Of a stretch of 64,000 nucleotides of DNA, positions 62,515 to 64,000 are shown one piece after another; positions within the stretch are counted from its first letter, which is position 1, and each line of letters opens with the position of its first letter. Source of the DNA: Nitrospirillum sp034427435 (GTDB lineage: Bacteria > Pseudomonadota > Alphaproteobacteria > Azospirillales > Azospirillaceae); the NCBI RefSeq assembly GCF_034427435.1, contig NZ_JAXQNP010000003.1, positions 806,001 to 870,000 on the forward strand, in the 5' to 3' direction. Position numbers and translations under genes: made by a program. The notes below the pieces were generated by a model. That model had not been told where the DNA came from and ran no database searches. It saw nothing but the letters and a program-made list of their open reading frames with translations.

Positions 62515-62785
62515 CAGCTGCCTCTTGGTTCGCACCCGCAGTATCACGCCCCGTTGATGGCGGGCCACCCCCGCCCTGTCAATGGCCCCGGGCGTCACGG
62601 CGTGAAAACATGACCAAATGGACAGGATTTTGACGACACGCGGATCGTGTCCTTGATGCCTCATCCACGAAGTACGCGCGAATATCGTGACCATTGCGGC
62701 AGGAACGCCACAAAATCCCCATAGATTTGCCGCCTCGGGTTGCCATGTTTCACCACCGTTCAATCTTTACGATGGGGATCGTGCC

Positions 62786-63661
62786 ATGAGGGAGTGGAAG
62801 GGCGGGCTCTGCCTGCCGTTGGTGATGGTTGCCTGTTTGGCGCTGGGTGCCTGCGGCAAGGAGCCGGAAAAGAAAGAGGTGATAAGGGCCAGCGCGCCCG
62901 TCCCGGGCTCCAAGGAAAACTTCGTGGTGCCCTTCGGCGCGTCGCCGCCGGCACCGCAGACGATGCAGGGCAAGTACGTGGCGGTCAGCCATAGCTATAC
63001 CCTGCGCCTGCCGGCGGATGCCGTGGAGGCCGTTCAGCGCCGCCACCTGGAAATCTGCATCAAGCTGGGCTGCGAGGTTGTCGAATCCCAGATGAACCGC
63101 AACGGAAACAGGGCCTGGGTCACCGCGCACACCAGTGTCCGCCTGCCCCCCGCGGCCCTGGCCTCATTCACGGCGGACTTGACGGCTCCACCGGTCGAGG
63201 TGACCGCCCATTCGGAGACCAGCGAGGACAAGACGCTGGCTGTCCTGGATGTCGACAAGCGGTTGGAGACCAAACTCGCCCTGCGCGAGCGGCTGACCAC
63301 CCTGCTGCACCAGACCAACACCAAGAACGTGAGCGACCTGCTGAACGTCGAACACACCCTGGCTCAGGTCCAGGGCGATATCGAGAGCGCCACGGCCCAG
63401 CGCGACTACCTGCGCGCCCAGACGGAAATGGTGAAAATCGACATCCGGTATGAGGGGGCCCAGCCGGACGAACCCAAGCCGGATGGCATCGATTGGCGTC
63501 CCCTGAAGAACGCTGCCAAGGACTTCATCGACATCCTGGTGGAGTCGCTGGCCAATGTCATGACCTTCACCGCCCGCATCCTGCCCTGGACACCGGTGGT
63601 GGTGCTGGCCGGCTGGCTGGCGCGCCTGGTGTGGCGCCGTTGGCGGCGCAAGGCCGCTTAA
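62786..63661 (+). CDS. DUF4349 domain-containing lipoprotein
   Basis: A 291-residue lipoprotein with lipobox LALGAC (Cys22). The DUF4349 region includes YTLRLPADAVEAVQRRHL, VTAHTSVRLPPAALASF, KRLETKLALRERLTTLLHQ and VEHTLAQVQGDIESATAQRDYL, which suggest a coiled-coil middle. A C-terminal membrane helix (TPVVVLAGWLARLVW) with a basic end follows. The function is unknown. GGGGA precedes the ATG. It is divergent from the metallophosphoesterase and convergent with the partial SDR gene. Confidence 0.88.
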   Translation: MREWKGGLCLPLVMVACLALGACGKEPEKKEVIRASAPVPGSKENFVVPFGASPPAPQTMQGKYVAVSHSYTLRLPADAVEAVQRRHLEICIKLGCEVVESQMNRNGNRAWVTAHTSVRLPPAALASFTADLTAPPVEVTAHSETSEDKTLAVLDVDKRLETKLALRERLTTLLHQTNTKNVSDLLNVEHTLAQVQGDIESATAQRDYLRAQTEMVKIDIRYEGAQPDEPKPDGIDWRPLKNAAKDFIDILVESLANVMTFTARILPWTPVVVLAGWLARLVWRRWRRKAA

Positions 63662-64000
63662 GCCAACCGCGCCACCAGCGACAGGGGCAGCAGCTTCAGG
63701 ATCGGCGCCATATAGGCCCAGGGCCAAGCGGGGACATGGGCCGTGGCGGGTTCCCGCTCGATGGCGCGGACCAGCAGGCGGCTGCCCACATCGCCGGGGA
63801 TGGCGAAGGGCAGGCGCTTGGCGCCCGCGTTCAGTTCGGTGTGGATATAGCCGGGGAACAGGGTGGTGACCCGGATGGGGGTGCGCAACAGCTCGGCCCG
63901 GATGCCCTCCGCCAAGGCGGCCAGGCCCGCCTTGGTGGCGGCGTAGGTGGTCAGGTGCTTGGGCAGGCCGCGCAGCGCGCTCATGGACGAGACCACCACC
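63658..64000 (-). CDS. Short-chain dehydrogenase/reductase (partial at the window end)
   Basis: The C-terminal 113 residues of an SDR. The active-site Ser (VVSSMSALRG) and the catalytic Tyr and Lys (TYAATKAGLAAL) are present, followed by RVTTLFPGYIHTEL. The N-terminal NAD(P)-binding part lies beyond the window edge. Its stop overlaps the DUF4349 stop by four bases in a convergent layout. Confidence 0.9.
   Translation of the reverse strand, partial: VVVSSMSALRGLPKHLTTYAATKAGLAALAEGIRAELLRTPIRVTTLFPGYIHTELNAGAKRLPFAIPGDVGSRLLVRAIEREPATAHVPAWPWAYMAPILKLLPLSLVARLA

Noticed and set aside
1..64000. CRISPR arrays, IS elements or a prophage
   Set aside because: No regularly spaced repeats, transposase, integrase or phage structural genes were found.

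Overview
This window is chromosomal DNA from a GC-rich Gram-negative bacterium. The best guess is an alphaproteobacterium of the Rhodospirillales/Azospirillaceae type (Azospirillum- or Nitrospirillum-like). That placement is inferred from the high-GC codon use, a hisG-hisD-UPF0262-LMW phosphatase cluster, an adrenodoxin-type ferredoxin, a class II DAHP synthase, and many signal-peptide and lipoprotein genes. Most of it reads as ordinary chromosome with small accessory patches. No phage, IS element, CRISPR array or large secondary-metabolite cluster is visible.

Layout. 0-5.4 kb: OsmC peroxidase, DAHP synthase, an autotransporter subtilase and a DUF1993 protein. 5.4-9.4 kb: glutathione transferase, a patch of gene debris with a candidate 58-residue membrane protein, and an amidohydrolase/isoaspartyl-peptidase operon. 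9.4-13.5 kb: a DUF4188 gene divergent from a TetR regulator with two operator-like palindromes, an AmpG permease with an AT-rich second half, a truncated AsmA-like ORF, tRNA-Met and a META lipoprotein. 13.6-18.1 kb: hydrolase, methyltransferase, a HigBA-like toxin-antitoxin pair, mnmA and ferredoxin. 18.4-24.2 kb: CocE-type hydrolase, DUF1275 protein, then cysE, a cysteine desulfurase and an HscB-like protein, a sulfur/Fe-S block that fits with mnmA and ferredoxin nearby. 24.4-34.4 kb: hydrolase, solute-binding protein, anmK, tyrS, two small membrane proteins, and an ABC ATPase followed by a 1207-residue permease fused to an M1 peptidase. 34.5-41.7 kb: Kef-type antiporter, Phd/VapC-type module, tricorn-like S41 peptidase and a solute-binding protein. 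41.7-45.7 kb: an AT-rich HNH gene next to the LMW phosphatase-UPF0262-hisD-hisG operon. 45.8-49.4 kb: a Cys-rich secreted protein, a desaturase/ECF sigma/membrane protein/periplasmic sensor operon, and a LysE exporter. 49.5-52.4 kb: katA divergent from oxyR. 52.4-64 kb: DUF3141 protein, chemotaxis receptor, third solute-binding protein, DUF3667 protein, acid phosphatase, metallophosphoesterase, DUF4349 lipoprotein and a partial SDR.

A recurring feature is that five genes (isoaspartyl peptidase, CocE hydrolase, Kef antiporter, Phd antitoxin, DUF3141 protein) are each broken by the apparent loss of one base in a C or G run. In every case adding one base restores a full family-typical protein. 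This looks like a systematic sequencing or consensus error, so the apparent 801-residue peptidase-amidohydrolase fusion and the split genes should not be taken at face value.

The observations I find most worth following are the HscB-like protein whose HPD motif reads Asp-Pro-Glu and which carries a Cys4 zinc-ribbon head; the sigma/membrane/periplasmic-sensor operon led by a membrane hydroxylase; the ABC permease-M1 peptidase fusion; the AT-rich HNH gene sitting where conserved neighbours of the UPF0262 cluster are expected; and the paired TetR operators. I did not find strong evidence for a wholly new system.
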